Shown one piece after another: positions 1 through 52,200 of a DNA stretch of 64,000 bases. How positions within the stretch are numbered: position 1 is the stretch's first letter; every line of letters starts with the position of its first letter. Source of the stretch: Rhabdophis nuchalis. Its lineage: Eukaryota; Chordata; Lepidosauria; Squamata; Natricidae. The translations under genes and the position numbers were made by a program. The stretch covers positions 41,938,610-42,002,609 of the forward strand of contig CM077647.1 of NCBI GenBank assembly GCA_039707465.1, written 5' to 3'. Under the pieces are notes generated by a model. It worked only from the letters and a program-made list of their open reading frames with translations. It had not been told where the DNA came from and ran no database searches.

Positions 1-3000
1 TTAACACTGGAAACCTGTCCCGAAACTGCAATTTTAATGCAAGGGTTGAAAGGCTAATTTTACAATTTTGGCATATGCAGCTTATATAATTATCAATATT
101 CTCTTTTGAAAAAAGTATATGGGACTATGTATGTAGATAAGTATAAAAAACAATATAAGTTGTAAGCTACTTTACAATCATTTAAAGCTTTTCCTGTATG
201 AATAATCTTTTTTAAATGATCTGAAATCAATGTGAATGCTCAGGAACCTATCCAGTTGATTTGATATCATCATTGCTTCATCTGGAAGAAGCTTGGTGAT
301 ATGTATTTGGAAGTATGAAGTTGAAATGAGGCTATGGAGAAAGGTATCAGTAGCACATAGCTAGCATTTTGGGAATGCTAAGATATAGACCTGGTTGTCT
401 GGATTTTTGCAGCCAACTATATGTAAAAAAAAAAACCACCAAATTTTAAACAAGGAAACAATTTGCAATAAATGATTCATCATTGTTTGCAACATCCATA
501 TTGAATGGTGGTGGGTCCAGAAAAATTAGTGAGGTAGTATCTTGTTGAATTGTGGAATAAAATATTTTTTTAAATTAGAATATTAGAAGGGCAGATACAA
601 GTTAAGATTTTGTTGCTTATCAATTTGGAATTCAGGTAGAGCTAACACAAATAAAGTATCTTTTTTGTATGCCAATAGAGAAGAAAATCAACTCCCCTAT
701 ATGTAAAATATATTAAGTTATAAATTAAAATATAATAAACACGATTTCTTTTCAGTGGACTTAATTCAACTATAGAATGAATTTTCAGTTGGGTGAATAA
801 ATGGAATGGTTATGCTGGATTGATGACCCATAATAAAGGTTTGGCTTGATTTGATTGGATATGAGTGGAATGTGAAATTGAAATGCTTTCCTTTGGTTAT
901 ATAAATGAAGGTTTCAGTATGGGGGCAAGGAAAAAGAACATTTTTCTTTAAAAAAAAACAATCTGTCAACAGCCATTAAGTAGTGATGAAACAAACGTAC
1001 ATATTCTGATCTGAAGCAGTGGAAAAGATCTCAGGAAGATGGAAAGGAAAAGGAAAGAAATCTTTCCCCCCCTACACTATTGAACATTGAATAGGTCATA
1101 AAAGCATGCTCTTCAAAGTTGAAAAGGGTACCCATGACAGACAGTACTACTACATAATGGGGAGCCCCAAGTTTGCTCACTTAAAATTTTCTTGAGCCTA
1201 TGACCTCAAAGGGTGGTTATATGATAAATTGTACATTTTTTTCTGACTTAAATTTGTCTGATTATTAAACTATTTGTTTTACAATTCTCTTTAATATGAA
1301 GTGATATTCCATTAAATAGTTAATATTAAATATATCTCTTTTTAAATGTGTTCCTTAATTTTATGAATGGTTGGGCCAGGATGAAATCTTCTGTTTTGCT
1401 GTAACCAAAATAAGACTATTGTCTTTATTTTGTTTGTTTCTTTTTTTCTTTCCAATCACCAACATCTGTCATCTTTGCTCTGAGCAAAATAGATGGGGAA
1501 GTAACAGGAAAGATTATTCTTCTTTGATTAGCCAATTTGTCTTAATTACAAGGTTCTCAAACATGTGCAGCTAAATAAATGAGCAGGAAAACATTTAGGC
1601 AATAGTATTAAAAGCAGCTGAAGCTGCCTCAGCTGTGAACTTGACTGACTTCTGTGTATTTTAATAAAGATTCAGGATGGAGTTCACACATAGATGGTTG
1701 AGGAAATGAGACACTTGTGTGCCAATCATTCCGAAATGGCAGTTTAAATCTGTAATACTACAGTACTTGTGTGACATGTACTAAAACATTTTGAGAAGGT
1801 CACTATGAAGCAAGCAGCCAGCTGTTGGGTTTATCATAGATAAACTCCTACAAAGTGCAGCAGCATTTAATACACCAGTGGAGCATGAAAAAACTGTGCA
1901 AATTAAATTGAGAAGCAGCTGTGGTTGAAGATGTGTATCTTTATATTGAACTCCTCAGGGTGCAATGGTGAGGTTGCATTAAAACATTCTATCAAAAATC
2001 TCCAGCCAAACCCTTGCCTTTTAAGCTAAAATAATTGAAGATAATGTGAAGGTAGTTTATTATTTCCCTTTATTTTCCCACAATTGGTTTTCCTTTGTAA
2101 TAATTCAGTGGGAATTTTAAAAAATTGAAAAGTCCTCATGATCTTCAAAAAATATCTATTTAATGAGTTAACATCTCTATATTTCCACATTTTTTCATAG
2201 AAAGCACAATAACAAGTTGTAACATGGCAAAAATAGTTGTGGATGTAAGAAATTATGTGTAGATTGAAATTATTTTCAATTCTGCTAGGTGCATATTAAC
2301 AAAATCTGATTTAAAATATGCAGACTTGCATAGTGTCCTTGAATATAATTGTTTCATGATTTTACAATATGTATCTATTTTTTAGATGCTGCCAACAGAT
2401 CACACTTATTAGACACAAACGGTTAATCTTCTTGATGGGTTGCAGTCCTTGGGCAAATGTATACAAGAAAAAGCAAAATACAGATGAAGCCTCTGGCATT
2501 GTACAGACGTTAGAACAAGCCTAACATTCTACTGATCGCATAGTTAGATTGTTGAGAAAAGAATACATTTTAACTTGCCAAACAGCCAAGCTGCAGTGAA
2601 TTTACTTTTAAGATTGCATCAGAAATATTTATTTTCAACCTTGAAGAGCCCGATCAAATAAATATGATATAGCAAAAAGGTTAGATAATTGTGATATAAA
2701 TTTCAGTAATCTAATTGTGTCCTTGTGCTTTTAATATTCATCTGAAGTCATGAGGTTTACTGTTTATGGGGGCTTCTAAGCAGAGAGTACCCAGTCAGAA
2801 TATTTTGACAATTGTGCAGTGCTGGTTATCACAATGGAATTTTCATAGGGCTATTCTCAAAAACAATTTGGAAGTTGCAACTTAGAGAAATGTTAAAGAA
2901 GATTTCAATATTTGAAGGAAAGCCTTGTCTGATATATACTTTCCCTAGGATTATAGCCTATCAAGAAAATTTCCCTTTACATCTCAGCAGTATAATCTGT

Positions 3001-3299
3001 GAATAGTAAAGAAATAGAATATAGGGCCTTCTTGGCCAGGATGATCCAAAGAAATTCAAGAAGGGTATGTAAAATGCTTCAATTTCATTAATTGTAATTT
3101 AAAACATATTCTTGTGCTATTACTCCAGATTGTAGAAGATACAATTTACAATTGGATCAATACAACATTTTTTTTAATCTTTAATTTTCAGAGGTAAAGA
3201 AACTGATATTTCAATATATGGCACAATTGTCTCTTTCCTTTTACTGTTTTACAGTTGAAAACAAATGTAATAAAATGCACAATATCATTTTTGTTATAG
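1..3299 (+). other. PHF14 intron upstream of window exon 1
   Basis: This is AT-rich sequence with no exon, RNA gene or transposon that I can name. Short homopolymers occur (about 427, 950 and 3168). A decoy acceptor (ttttcag) lies near 3185-3191, before the true one at 3299. Some stretches (about 1600-1900) look unique and non-repetitive but show no coding signal. Confidence 0.6.
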
Positions 3300-43397
<40,098 letters not shown>

Positions 43398-43799
43398 GTA
43401 GGGCTAATATTATAATCTTTTCCAAAGGAAATTAAAGTTCCATCTTCATCATTTTCTCCTCATGGTTGTAATGAATGAAGTCTAAAAAGTACTGAATAAG
43501 GCCAGCTGATTTAAGGGGAATGCATACCTTAGAAACAATTATGTGATCCACTTAAATCCACTAATTGACTTGCCACATGTTTTCTCTATGTATTTAGATG
43601 TAGTGTATCTCTATGTTTAGTTTCATATATAGAATTAATACTCTGTCAAGGTGAATTGCTTTGTCTTTTAACAAGACATAAAAGATAAAAAGTCAGTCAC
43701 TTCTGTGATAATAGATCTGTTCTTCACTTTCTATTACAAAGTTACCATATATTTCGGAGTATAAGACGCACCAAGGTTTTGAAGAGGCAATTTTTTTTA

Positions 43800-43987
43800 A
43801 AAAGTAGGTAGGTAGGTAGATGGAGTGAGGGAGGAAGTGAGAGAGAGAGATACAGGAGGGAGGGAGGGAGGGAGAGAGGGTAGGTAGGTAGGTAGGTAGG
43901 TAGGTAGGTAGGTAGGTAGGTAGGTAGGTAGAGGGATAGCGAGAAATACAGTAGGTAGGTAGGGAGAGAGAGTAGGTAGTTAGGTAG
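43800..43987. repeat. (TAGG)n/(GA)n minisatellite, left half
   Basis: ggtaggtaggta runs with agagggatagcgagaaatac and gagagagag blocks, the reverse complement of the array at 29775-30195. It continues beyond the CR1 insert at 47690-47825. Confidence 0.9.
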
Positions 43988-43994
43988 GGAGGTT

Positions 43995-44085
43995 ACAATA
44001 CAATACAATACAATACAATACAATACAATACAATACAATACAATACAATACAATACAATACAATACAATACAATACAATACAATA
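43995..44085. repeat. (CAATA)n pentanucleotide tail of CR1
   Basis: About eighteen perfect caata units sit exactly at the CR1 3' end (tattg on the element's strand). This is microsatellite seeding by a LINE tail; comparable short tails are at 3600-3640 and 16631. Confidence 0.95.
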
Positions 44086-44144
44086 GCAGAGTTGGAAGGG
44101 ACCTTGTAGGTCTTCTAGTCCAACCCCCTGCGTGGGCAGGAACC

Positions 44145-45254
44145 TTATACCATTTCAGACAAATGGCTATCTAACATCTTTTTAAAGACTTCCAGGGTTG
44201 GGGCATTCACAACTTCTGGAGGCAAGCTGTTCCAGAGGTTAATTGTTCTTACTGTCAGGAAATTTCTCCTTAGTTCTAAGTTGCTTCTCTCCTTGATTAG
44301 TTTCCACCCATTGCTTCTTGTTCTGCCCCCAGGTGCCTTGGAGAATAGTTTGATTCCCTCTTCTTTGTGGCACCCTCTGAGATATCGGAACACTGCTATC
44401 ATGTCTCCCCTGGTCCTTCTCTTCATCAAGCTAGACATACCCAGCTCCTGCAGCCGTTCTTCATATGACTTAGTCTCCAGTCCCCTAATCATCTTGGTTG
44501 CCCTTCTCTCCACCCTTTCCAGAGTCTCCACGTCTTTTCTACATCGTGGCGACCAAAACTGTATGCAGTATTCCAAGTGTGGCCTTACCAAGGCACCATA
44601 CAGTGGCATTAACACTTTACGTGATCTAGATTCTATCCCTCTGTTTATGCAGCCTAGAACTGTGTTGGCTTTTTTGGCAGCTGCTGCCCACTGCTGGCTC
44701 ATATTTAAATGGTTGTCCACTAGGATTCCAAGATCCCTCTCACAGTTGCTACTATTGAGCAAGGTACCATCTATACTGTACTTGTGCATTTGGTTTTTCT
44801 TGCCTATATGTAGGACCTTACTTTTTTCACAATTGAATTTCATTTTATTAGATAGTGCCCAATGTTCAAGTTTGTCTAGATCCTTCTGTATCTTAAGCCT
44901 ATCTTCTGGAGTGTTGGCTATTCCTGCCAGCTTGGTGTCGTCTGCAAATTTGATGAGTTCCCCATTTATCCCCTCATCCAAATCGTTGATGAAGATGTTA
45001 AAGTGTACTGGGCCTAAAACAGAGCCTTGGGGGACTCCACTGCATACTTCCTTCCATGTAGATGCAGTTCCATTGAGGACTACACGTTGAGTGCGGTTGG
45101 TCAGCCAGTTGCGAATCCATTTGGTGGTGGTGCTGTCTAACCCACAATTTTCTACTTTATCTAATAGTAGGTTATGGTCTACTTTATCAAATGCCTTACT
45201 GAAGTCCAGGTAAATTACATCAACAGCATTCCTCTGGTCCACTGATTTTGTCAC
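44145..45254 (-). CDS. CR1 ORF2, reverse transcriptase part
   Basis: This 369-residue open segment starts within the RT palm and runs to the natural ORF2 stop. Motifs in order: DVIYLDFSKAFDKVDH (catalytic Asp), VCSGVPQGSVLGPVHFN, catalytic LIKFADDTKLAG, then CERDLGILVDN and the C-terminal region RRNFLTVRTINLWNSLPPEV. The catalytic Asp pair is intact. The true reading frame continues upstream to the frameshift at 45434-45443, so the first Met here is not the protein start. Role: target-primed reverse transcription of CR1 RNA. Confidence 0.9.
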   Translation of the reverse strand: MTKSVDQRNAVDVIYLDFSKAFDKVDHNLLLDKVENCGLDSTTTKWIRNWLTNRTQRVVLNGTASTWKEVCSGVPQGSVLGPVHFNIFINDLDEGINGELIKFADDTKLAGIANTPEDRLKIQKDLDKLEHWALSNKMKFNCEKSKVLHIGKKNQMHKYSIDGTLLNSSNCERDLGILVDNHLNMSQQWAAAAKKANTVLGCINRGIESRSRKVLMPLYGALVRPHLEYCIQFWSPRCRKDVETLERVERRATKMIRGLETKSYEERLQELGMSSLMKRRTRGDMIAVFRYLRGCHKEEGIKLFSKAPGGRTRSNGWKLIKERSNLELRRNFLTVRTINLWNSLPPEVVNAPTLEVFKKMLDSHLSEMV

Positions 45255-45400
45255 TTTGTCAAAGAATGCAATTAGATTCGTCTGGCATGATCTGTTTTTG
45301 ACAAACCCATGTTGGCTTTTGGCTATTACTTTGTTTGCTTCTAAGTGTTCACTTATTTGTTGTTTAATTATCTTTTCCAGAATCTTTCCTGGTATTGAGG

Positions 45401-47014
45401 TTAGGCTGATGGGTCTATAGTTTCCTGGATCTGTTTTTTTTTTCCTTTTTTGAAGATGGGAACCACATCAGCTCTTTTCCAGTCTTCTGGCAGTTCCCCT
45501 GTGCTCCAGGATCTCTGAAAGATATAGTTCAGTGGTTCTGAGATCTCGTCTGCCAGTTCCTTCAGAACCCTGGGGTGTAATCCATCCGGTCCTGGTGATT
45601 TGAACTCGTCCAGGGCAGACAGGTGCTCACTTACCATTTTCTTCCCTATTTCAACTTGTGTTCCTAATCTGATTTTTGTGGTGCTGTTTTTGATTGGTTG
45701 GACTGTTTTATCCCTTTGTGTAAAGACAGATGCAAAAAAAGAGTTAAATAGTTCTGCTTTCTCCCTGTTGCTTATCATCTTCTTGCCATTTTGTCCCAGC
45801 AGTGGACCAATTGTTTCCTTAACTTTTTTCTTATTTTTAACATGTTGGAAGAAGCTTTTTTTGTTATTTTTTACTTTTTTGGCAAGCCTTTCTTCATTGC
45901 GAGCCTTAGCTTTCCTCACTTCATCTTTACAGGCTCGGGCTATTTGCTGATATTTTGCCTTAGTTATGTCCCCCTTTTTCCACTTTTTATATTTATCCTT
46001 TTTGTCTTTCAATTTGTCAGAGAGTTCTTTATGCAGCCATGCTGGTTTCTTTTGGGAGCTGTTATTTTTCTTCTTCATTGGTATTGCTCTGGACTGGGCT
46101 TTTATAATCTCATTTTTCAAAATTTCCCAAGCTTCTTGAGTTGTTTTCCCCTTGAGGATTCTCATCCATGGAATCCTTCCCAAACTCTCTCTGAGGTTAT
46201 TGAAATTAGCTCTCTTAAAGTCTAAGACTCTAGTTTGACTTTGTTCAACTACTTTTGTTTGCATAATGTTGAATTCCGGTATTTCATGATCGCTTGCCCC
46301 CAAAGTTCCTGTAGCTTCTACACCTTCTATCATTTCCTCTCTGTTAGTGAGAATTAAGTCCAATATTGCTGATCCCCTTGTTCCCTTCTCTACCTTTTGG
46401 GAAACAAAGTTGTCTGCTAGGTTTGTTAGGAACCTGTTGGATCTTCCACTTGGTGCAGAGTTTGTTTCCCAATTGATGTCAGGGTAGTTAAAATCTCCCA
46501 TTACTATTGTAGTGTGCTTCCTACATACCTTAGTTAGCTGGTTAGCAAAAAGTGCATCCACTTCCTCTGCTTGGTTGGGTGGCCTGTAGTATAGACCTAT
46601 GACAATATCATTCCCCCCCCAACCTTTAATATTGACCCAAATACATTCAAGATAGTTCTCATCATTGTTGTGCTCTATTTCTGTAGAGATGTAATTATTT
46701 CTTATATATAGTGCAACTCCACCTCCTCTTTTATTTGGTCTATTTCTTTTAAATAATTTAAATCCTTCTAGCTGTATGTTCCATTTGTGGGTTTCATCCC
46801 ACCAAGTTTCTGTAATGGCAACAATATCGTATCTGCCCTCATTTACTTGAATTTCTAATTCACCCTGTTTATTCCTCATACTCTGTGCATTGGTGTATAG
46901 ACATTTGAGTCCATTTTGATTGACCCTGTGTTTTCTGTCTACGAAACCTGTGTTATGCCTGGCTATGGTTCTCTTTGCCCCTATTTCTTTGCCACTTGTA
47001 TGGTTCATGTACAT
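45401..47014 (-). CDS. CR1 ORF2, endonuclease part, ends at a frameshift
   Basis: This is a 537-residue open segment. An apurinic-type endonuclease spans roughly residues 35-255: LYTNAQSMRNK, IVAITETWWD, GGGVALYIRNN, VMGDFNYPDINW, LDLILTNRE and LGASDHE, the standard catalytic set. A lysine-rich linker follows (residues 325-400), then the RT fingers (SPGPDGLHPRVLKELAD, WKRADVVPIFKKGKK). The segment ends in the wrong frame after an A-run (plus-strand T10 at 45434-45443); a one-base difference there separates it from the RT part. ORF2 nicks DNA and primes reverse transcription. Confidence 0.9.
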   Translation of the reverse strand: MYMNHTSGKEIGAKRTIARHNTGFVDRKHRVNQNGLKCLYTNAQSMRNKQGELEIQVNEGRYDIVAITETWWDETHKWNIQLEGFKLFKRNRPNKRGGGVALYIRNNYISTEIEHNNDENYLECIWVNIKGWGGNDIVIGLYYRPPNQAEEVDALFANQLTKVCRKHTTIVMGDFNYPDINWETNSAPSGRSNRFLTNLADNFVSQKVEKGTRGSAILDLILTNREEMIEGVEATGTLGASDHEIPEFNIMQTKVVEQSQTRVLDFKRANFNNLRESLGRIPWMRILKGKTTQEAWEILKNEIIKAQSRAIPMKKKNNSSQKKPAWLHKELSDKLKDKKDKYKKWKKGDITKAKYQQIARACKDEVRKAKARNEERLAKKVKNNKKSFFQHVKNKKKVKETIGPLLGQNGKKMISNREKAELFNSFFASVFTQRDKTVQPIKNSTTKIRLGTQVEIGKKMVSEHLSALDEFKSPGPDGLHPRVLKELADEISEPLNYIFQRSWSTGELPEDWKRADVVPIFKKGKKKQIQETIDPSA

Positions 47015-47172
47015 GGTATGGCACTCACTGTTAATTGTTTGGTTTTGCTTGACAGCAGTGTTGATAATATTACCCGCACAAATATCTATGTTACATGCAC
47101 TGATAACCCTATGAATTTTAGTTTGCTGGGGACAGAAATGTTCTTTATCTATTGATTCTCTGTCCCCACTAT

Positions 47173-47680
47173 TCAGTTTAAATGTTTAGCCAGGAAATCT
47201 GTGAATTTAGTGCCAAGTAACTCAGTCCCTTTCTTGGATGGGTGCAAACCATCTCTTTTGTACAGTTTATCATTGGACCAGCTGCAGGCATCATGACTAA
47301 TAAGACCAAAGCCTTCCTTTTTACACCACTCCTTTAGCCACACATTAAACTCTGCTATGCGCTGGCCCTTTCCTTTTTGTTCCTTGTATACTGGTATAAC
47401 CTCTGAGAAGATAAGCCTACAACCTGTACTACTAAGTTCGTACCCCAAACTCTGGAAATCATTCTGCACATAAGCTACATCTTTTTGGGACAGATCATTT
47501 GTGCCAAGATGTATAATAGCATCAACTTCACAGTCCTTACTTGCATTCTTGACTATCTTAAGAATACGCCTCTTGTCTCTGCTGGCTGTAGCACCCAGCA
47601 AACATCTGACATCTTTCAAAACCTCCATATCCTTACCTAAGTTTACATCCCTTACGATTGAGTCACCAATCAGGAGGTTA
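47173..47680 (-). CDS. CR1 ORF1 C-terminus, SGNH esterase-like domain (5' truncated)
   Basis: On the minus strand the CR1 part begins near LLIGDSIVRDVN and ends at a stop by 47173. It shows the three SGNH hydrolase blocks: GDS (nucleophile Ser), HLGTNDL (Gly/Asn) and DGLHPSKKG (Asp/His). CR1 ORF1 proteins are known to carry such an esterase domain. The open frame extends upstream to 47907, but that part encodes minisatellite residues (YLPAYLP type) from the host TIR element and is not CR1. ORF1's N-terminal zinc-finger part is lost. Confidence 0.85.
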
Positions 47681-48366
47681 GATAGAGGAAGAGAGACAGA
47701 GAAACACAGTAGGTAGGCAGAGAGAGAAAGTATAGGTAGGTAGGTAGAGGGATAGAGAGAGAGAGAAATACAGTAGGTAGGGTAGGGAGGGAGGGAGAGG
47801 GGGGGTAGGTAGGCAGGTAGGTAGATGTTTCTAGATGCATTTATCCATGTTCTGGAGAAGGAAATCACTGACAACTTGCAGCACCTAAGGCTTTTTTCTG
47901 CTAGCACAGCAGTTGATCGATGTAATTTTCATCAATCACTCTAACTAAAGAGCTTTCCAAAAGGGGGAAAAAAATTTGCACTCTGCAAACCTCCCCAAAA
48001 CGGCCCATTTTTCGCGAAAACGGGCCCATTGTTTTTTTCTTCAAATAAAAGGCATGAATAGCCTTGGGGTGAGCTTGGAGAATGCTCCAGGGGGGGCAAA
48101 AAAGAGCACCAAAAAAGCCTGTTTTTTGCAAAAACAGGCTGTTTCTTTGTTTAAAAAAATGCATGCATAGCCTTATGGAGGCTTATAGAGTGCTGCTGGG
48201 AGGGGGCGGCAAAAACTGGCCCATTTTCTGTTCATTTCTACGCTCCCCAGGAGCTCTCTGAAAGCCTCCATAAGGCTAGGCGTGGCCATTTTGGTGAAGG
48301 GGTGGGGCTTCGGAAGGCAAAAAAATGCTGTATTCGATGTATAAGAAGTACCCAGATTTTCAGCCT

Positions 48367-49072
48367 CTTTTTCTTAAGCCCTTTAGAAAGTGACACAAGG
48401 TCCAACTAAATATTTTTATTTATTTGTTTATTTAAAACATGGTAGCAATAGAATCTGCTACCATATGAATGTTCTTTTGCTCTTTCTTGGAAAGTATGGT
48501 TTCCTGTGTGTATCTCCTTGCTATGGAATAATTCACTGTGGTTGCCTTGAAAATAACAGTCTGGTTCTAGAGAAAGAAGAAAACTCCATTCTTGTTTTCT
48601 GCACTGCCTTCAAGAGTCTTAGCGTGGTTTATTAGAAAATAGTGTTTTTACAAACCTGCAAGCTTTGATAATTCTAAATTGTGTTTAATGTGTTACTGCT
48701 GTTCTATACACTTTTTAGATGTTAAAGCTTCATTGCTCATGTGGTATAGCTGCCTGTCAATGTTTTATGTTGCATCTTGTTTTATATTGATAAGCTTGGT
48801 ACAAGATATAAGTCTAGATTTTTTTTTTACTTTTTATTTGAAAGACTTTTATTCCAGGTTATTTAAAATATACACATGATTTTATTTTACCTGTGAACAA
48901 TTTTATTCACAGATTTTAATTTCCAATGGCCTTTGAATATCATTGCTAGTTAAGGCAAACACATTTGTTTATTTATTGTATAGCACTACAGGAATGATGT
49001 TTTTGGGAGATGGTTCCAAGTATTAAGTTTTATTTCTTTTGTCCAGCAGTCAAGAATATTTTCAATTCTATT
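48367..49072 (+). other. Intron after exon 11, unassigned
   Basis: AT-rich intron without a recognisable exon or repeat. Confidence 0.5.
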
Positions 49073-49080
49073 ATCTATAG

Positions 49081-49258
49081 TAGGGATCACCAATCCTTTG
49101 GACCTCAGGGACCACTACATTCATAATTTTAATCCTTAATCACTAATAAGGATTTTTTTTTAAAAAGATAAATAGTATTTACTGAAATATAAAAAATACA
49201 AATAATTTTTTTGCGGTCCACCAAAATTTTCTCACAGACCATCAGTTGGTGACTGCTG
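49081..49258. mobile_element. hAT-like MITE, 178 bp, with perfect 8-bp duplication
   Basis: ATCTATAG flanks both sides (49073-49080 and 49259-49266). The ends tagggatcaccaa and ttggtgactgctg are inverted copies of one terminus (caggggtccccaa-like). The interior has cctttggacctcagggacca and ggtccaccaaaattttctca blocks typical of this family. Confidence 0.88.
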
Positions 49259-49266
49259 ATCTATAG

Positions 49267-52200
49267 GGCACTACTTTTGTTAAAGAAATGGTGCTAGGTT
49301 TTTTTTTAAGAGTCATAGGAACATCTTCATTCCATTTTTTGAAAAGTAACTAGAAATATTAGGGGAATGGAGTAATTTTCTGTTTCAGGTGGAGGCTTTA
49401 GTTAAGATAACGTATATGATCAGTTTCAGGGCTTCACACTTTCCTAGTTATTTGAAAAATTAACAATGCTATTAAAATTACTAGTACTATTTATTTACAA
49501 ACATTTGAATATGATTTTTATAATCTGAATGCTGAATTCTATTTTTTTAAGAAAAAAATAGTTAGTGTAAGACAACAACTGTCAATTCAGTGCAAACTCT
49601 TATGTTATGCTCTCTGGTCTGTAATTTATTTATTTTTCAATTATGATTGTCAGTCTCTTGGCAGCTGCTTGAAAAGAAAGTAATTTTTTAAAGCATGAAT
49701 TCACAAAATTCTCTTTAGCAAGATTTATTAAGAAGAAAGAGTAATAGTACAAAACGTTCCAGCAGTTTAACCAATTTTCATATTAAGATTTTCTATTTTA
49801 ACTTCTGTTCTTGGAAGTTACCCTTCTTTGATAATAGATAAATTTCCAGATGTTTGCTTCCATAATGTTGTTTGAATATTTTATAATTTTGAGAACCGGC
49901 CTTTCAGTAACAATATTGCTGGTCAATATACTTACTAGAAATATTGTTTATATGGGAAGTTATCTAGAAATATATATCTAATGTATAAGGAAGTGAGAGA
50001 AGTAGAATATGTATTCTTTCATCAGGAATTGCTCTGCCTTTGGAAATAAACCCATAGAAATATGTACATATTATATTGGAATCCTCCAAGTGTGGAAACT
50101 ACTTTTTTCTAAGATTTCTCAGTTTCAAAAATGTATTGCTGCCAAGTGGAGAGATAAGAATAGACGGGTTATTGTTTGAGAAACATATCCAGGGAACCCT
50201 TACCATTCACCTAAGCAATCAACTGCTTCTTTAGATCCTCAAAATAGAAATTTATGAAATTTTCATTGATTTTTTTTTAAGAAAAGCTGTAAAAACGTAC
50301 AGAACAATATCAGATTGTTAGAGATATTTTAAATGAATAGTTTTGTTTAAAATAACTATTTGGTAAGACGCAGATCATTTATTTTTCATAGCCATATTAG
50401 AATTACTGCAAATGCATATGAAACATTCTGGTATTGCAGTCCTTTTTCATTATTGTTGTCAAATGTGGAGTATTTCATTAAGACTGCGAGCCATGCCCTA
50501 CCACTTGTATCCCACTTCTTTTTGCTTGATTAATTTTATTTTGCTGTGCTTATTAACTTATCGAAAAAGAAAAAGGAAACACAGAAATTTCCATGTGTAG
50601 AAGAAAAAAACTTTATTTTGAGTTTATGACTGCTACATTTCAGAAATTAAATGATTTGGAATATAATTTCTTTTTGCAAATAAATATTGCTCTAAACTAA
50701 TAACAAAATAATAATATTTGCATATTTTAACTTGACAAATTATTTTAGGAATATTTTAACCTTCATATGTGAAGGAGAGAACATGACATTTGAACCATGT
50801 TAATAGACGGGAGAAATTATATTTTTATTAGTTATATGGGTCCCTTTATTTATTATTATTGTTTATTTAGCAAATGTATATGCCAGCCAACTCATTCATG
50901 AAGTTAAGACAATAAGTTAACATGGAATTTTTAAAATCTATTGTATTGATCAGTTTGAGTATTTATAGAATCTGGAAATTTTATCCATTTAGTATAGTAT
51001 TTTTTTATCATTATAATTATAGCTTTACTTATAAATAAGTCATTATGTAAGAATGAATTACTCTGTTAATCTGTCATTTTGCTTATCACAAAGATTAAGA
51101 AATGCAATATGTTAAAAGCACATACTGTTTAAACATTCATAATATGAAATAAATAATACATTGTAGCAGCTGAAAATCAATATGGTAGGTAATATGAAGA
51201 GGCAGATTTAACTGTAATCTTAGTAATGGTAATGGTCAACCTTAGTTTGTATGATTTAAAAGGGAGAGGGTATGATGTTCAGTTTAAATATAAATTAAAC
51301 AAAATGTAATAGATGACATCTTAGTGCAAGGCTTACAAGAATTGAATTTTAAAAATGAAATTTCCAAGAACTAGTGTTTGCCATGATTTATACAATGTTG
51401 CATAATTGTAATACTCTACTATGGTATAATTGTGGTATACAATTATGACTATTTGAATTAAAACTGCCCTTTTTGTGAAACATTTCGTTTTGATATCTTG
51501 TCCCAAATTTATAAACATTTTTTTTTCTCCAGAGCTGGAAAGCATAGTAGGCAATTTCTTTAATTTCCACTGAAATTTTTGTTTGCAATGAAGCTGCTAA
51601 AGGAATATATAATGGAAGCAATGAATTGACGTTGCAAGACTGTGTAGTAAGTGACTTTTACCACTGCACATAAACAGAGCAGTTATTCTAAATCATAGCA
51701 TCAGTTTCACTCAGATAACCACTAAAATCACTACACTGTAGTCCGCTGGAAATGCCATCATCCTTCATCTGCCACATTAAGCCTGCAGAGAGCAAGCAGC
51801 AGTTGAGTCTATATTGTGGTAGAAAGGAATGAGCCCTGAACCAAGTGAAAAGATGTTCTGGAAGAGCAGTAACCTTTTCCATGATGTGTGCTTTTTCCAT
51901 TACATTTTTGACAGAAAATGATGCCAAATGATTTAATGGTGACATTTTGTTTGCTGACTTTCCTTATTTCTTATTAAAAAAATAAATAAACATAACTTGG
52001 ACTAGAGGGGGAATGAGTGGCCAGGCATTTTGAATCTGCCTACAGAATTTCTAATTCGTATGATTGAATTATTTTCCTGCAGTGTTTTAGGTTTTTTTTT
52101 ATAATTCTCTTATGCTTTTAAAAGTCATCATATTTTTCCTGTTATGGCATCAGTCATTTTAGTAAATTAAGTTAAACATATATCTTTTAATACATAAACA

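Larger units (their letters stand above)
43988..47680 (-). mobile_element. CR1 LINE, 3.7 kb, 5'-truncated within ORF1, young
   Basis: On the minus strand it carries the end of ORF1 (esterase-like), nearly all of ORF2 (endonuclease and reverse transcriptase), a short 3' UTR ending gaccttgtagg/ccttccaactctgc, and a pentamer tail. GGAGGTTA occurs at both junctions (43988-43995 and 47673-47680) and may be the target duplication, though the right copy could belong to the element. Long open frames and few stops indicate recent insertion. One homopolymer frameshift interrupts ORF2. Confidence 0.9.
43746..48366 (-). mobile_element. TIR element with minisatellite core, copy 2, host of a CR1
   Basis: The left end atatatttcggagtataaga with cgcacc matches the terminus of copy 1. 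The right part (47681-48366) repeats copy 1's body in reverse: cttctccagaacatgg block near 47850, ggctaggcgtggccattttg near 48275, and gtattcgatgtataagaagt near 48330. The outermost right terminus is missing after ctctttttctt. Its taggtagg/gagaga array is split by a CR1 at 43988-47680. Confidence 0.75.

Noticed and set aside
44281..46225. Long plus-strand open frames across the CR1
   Set aside because: They are antisense shadows of the CR1 ORF2 on the minus strand.
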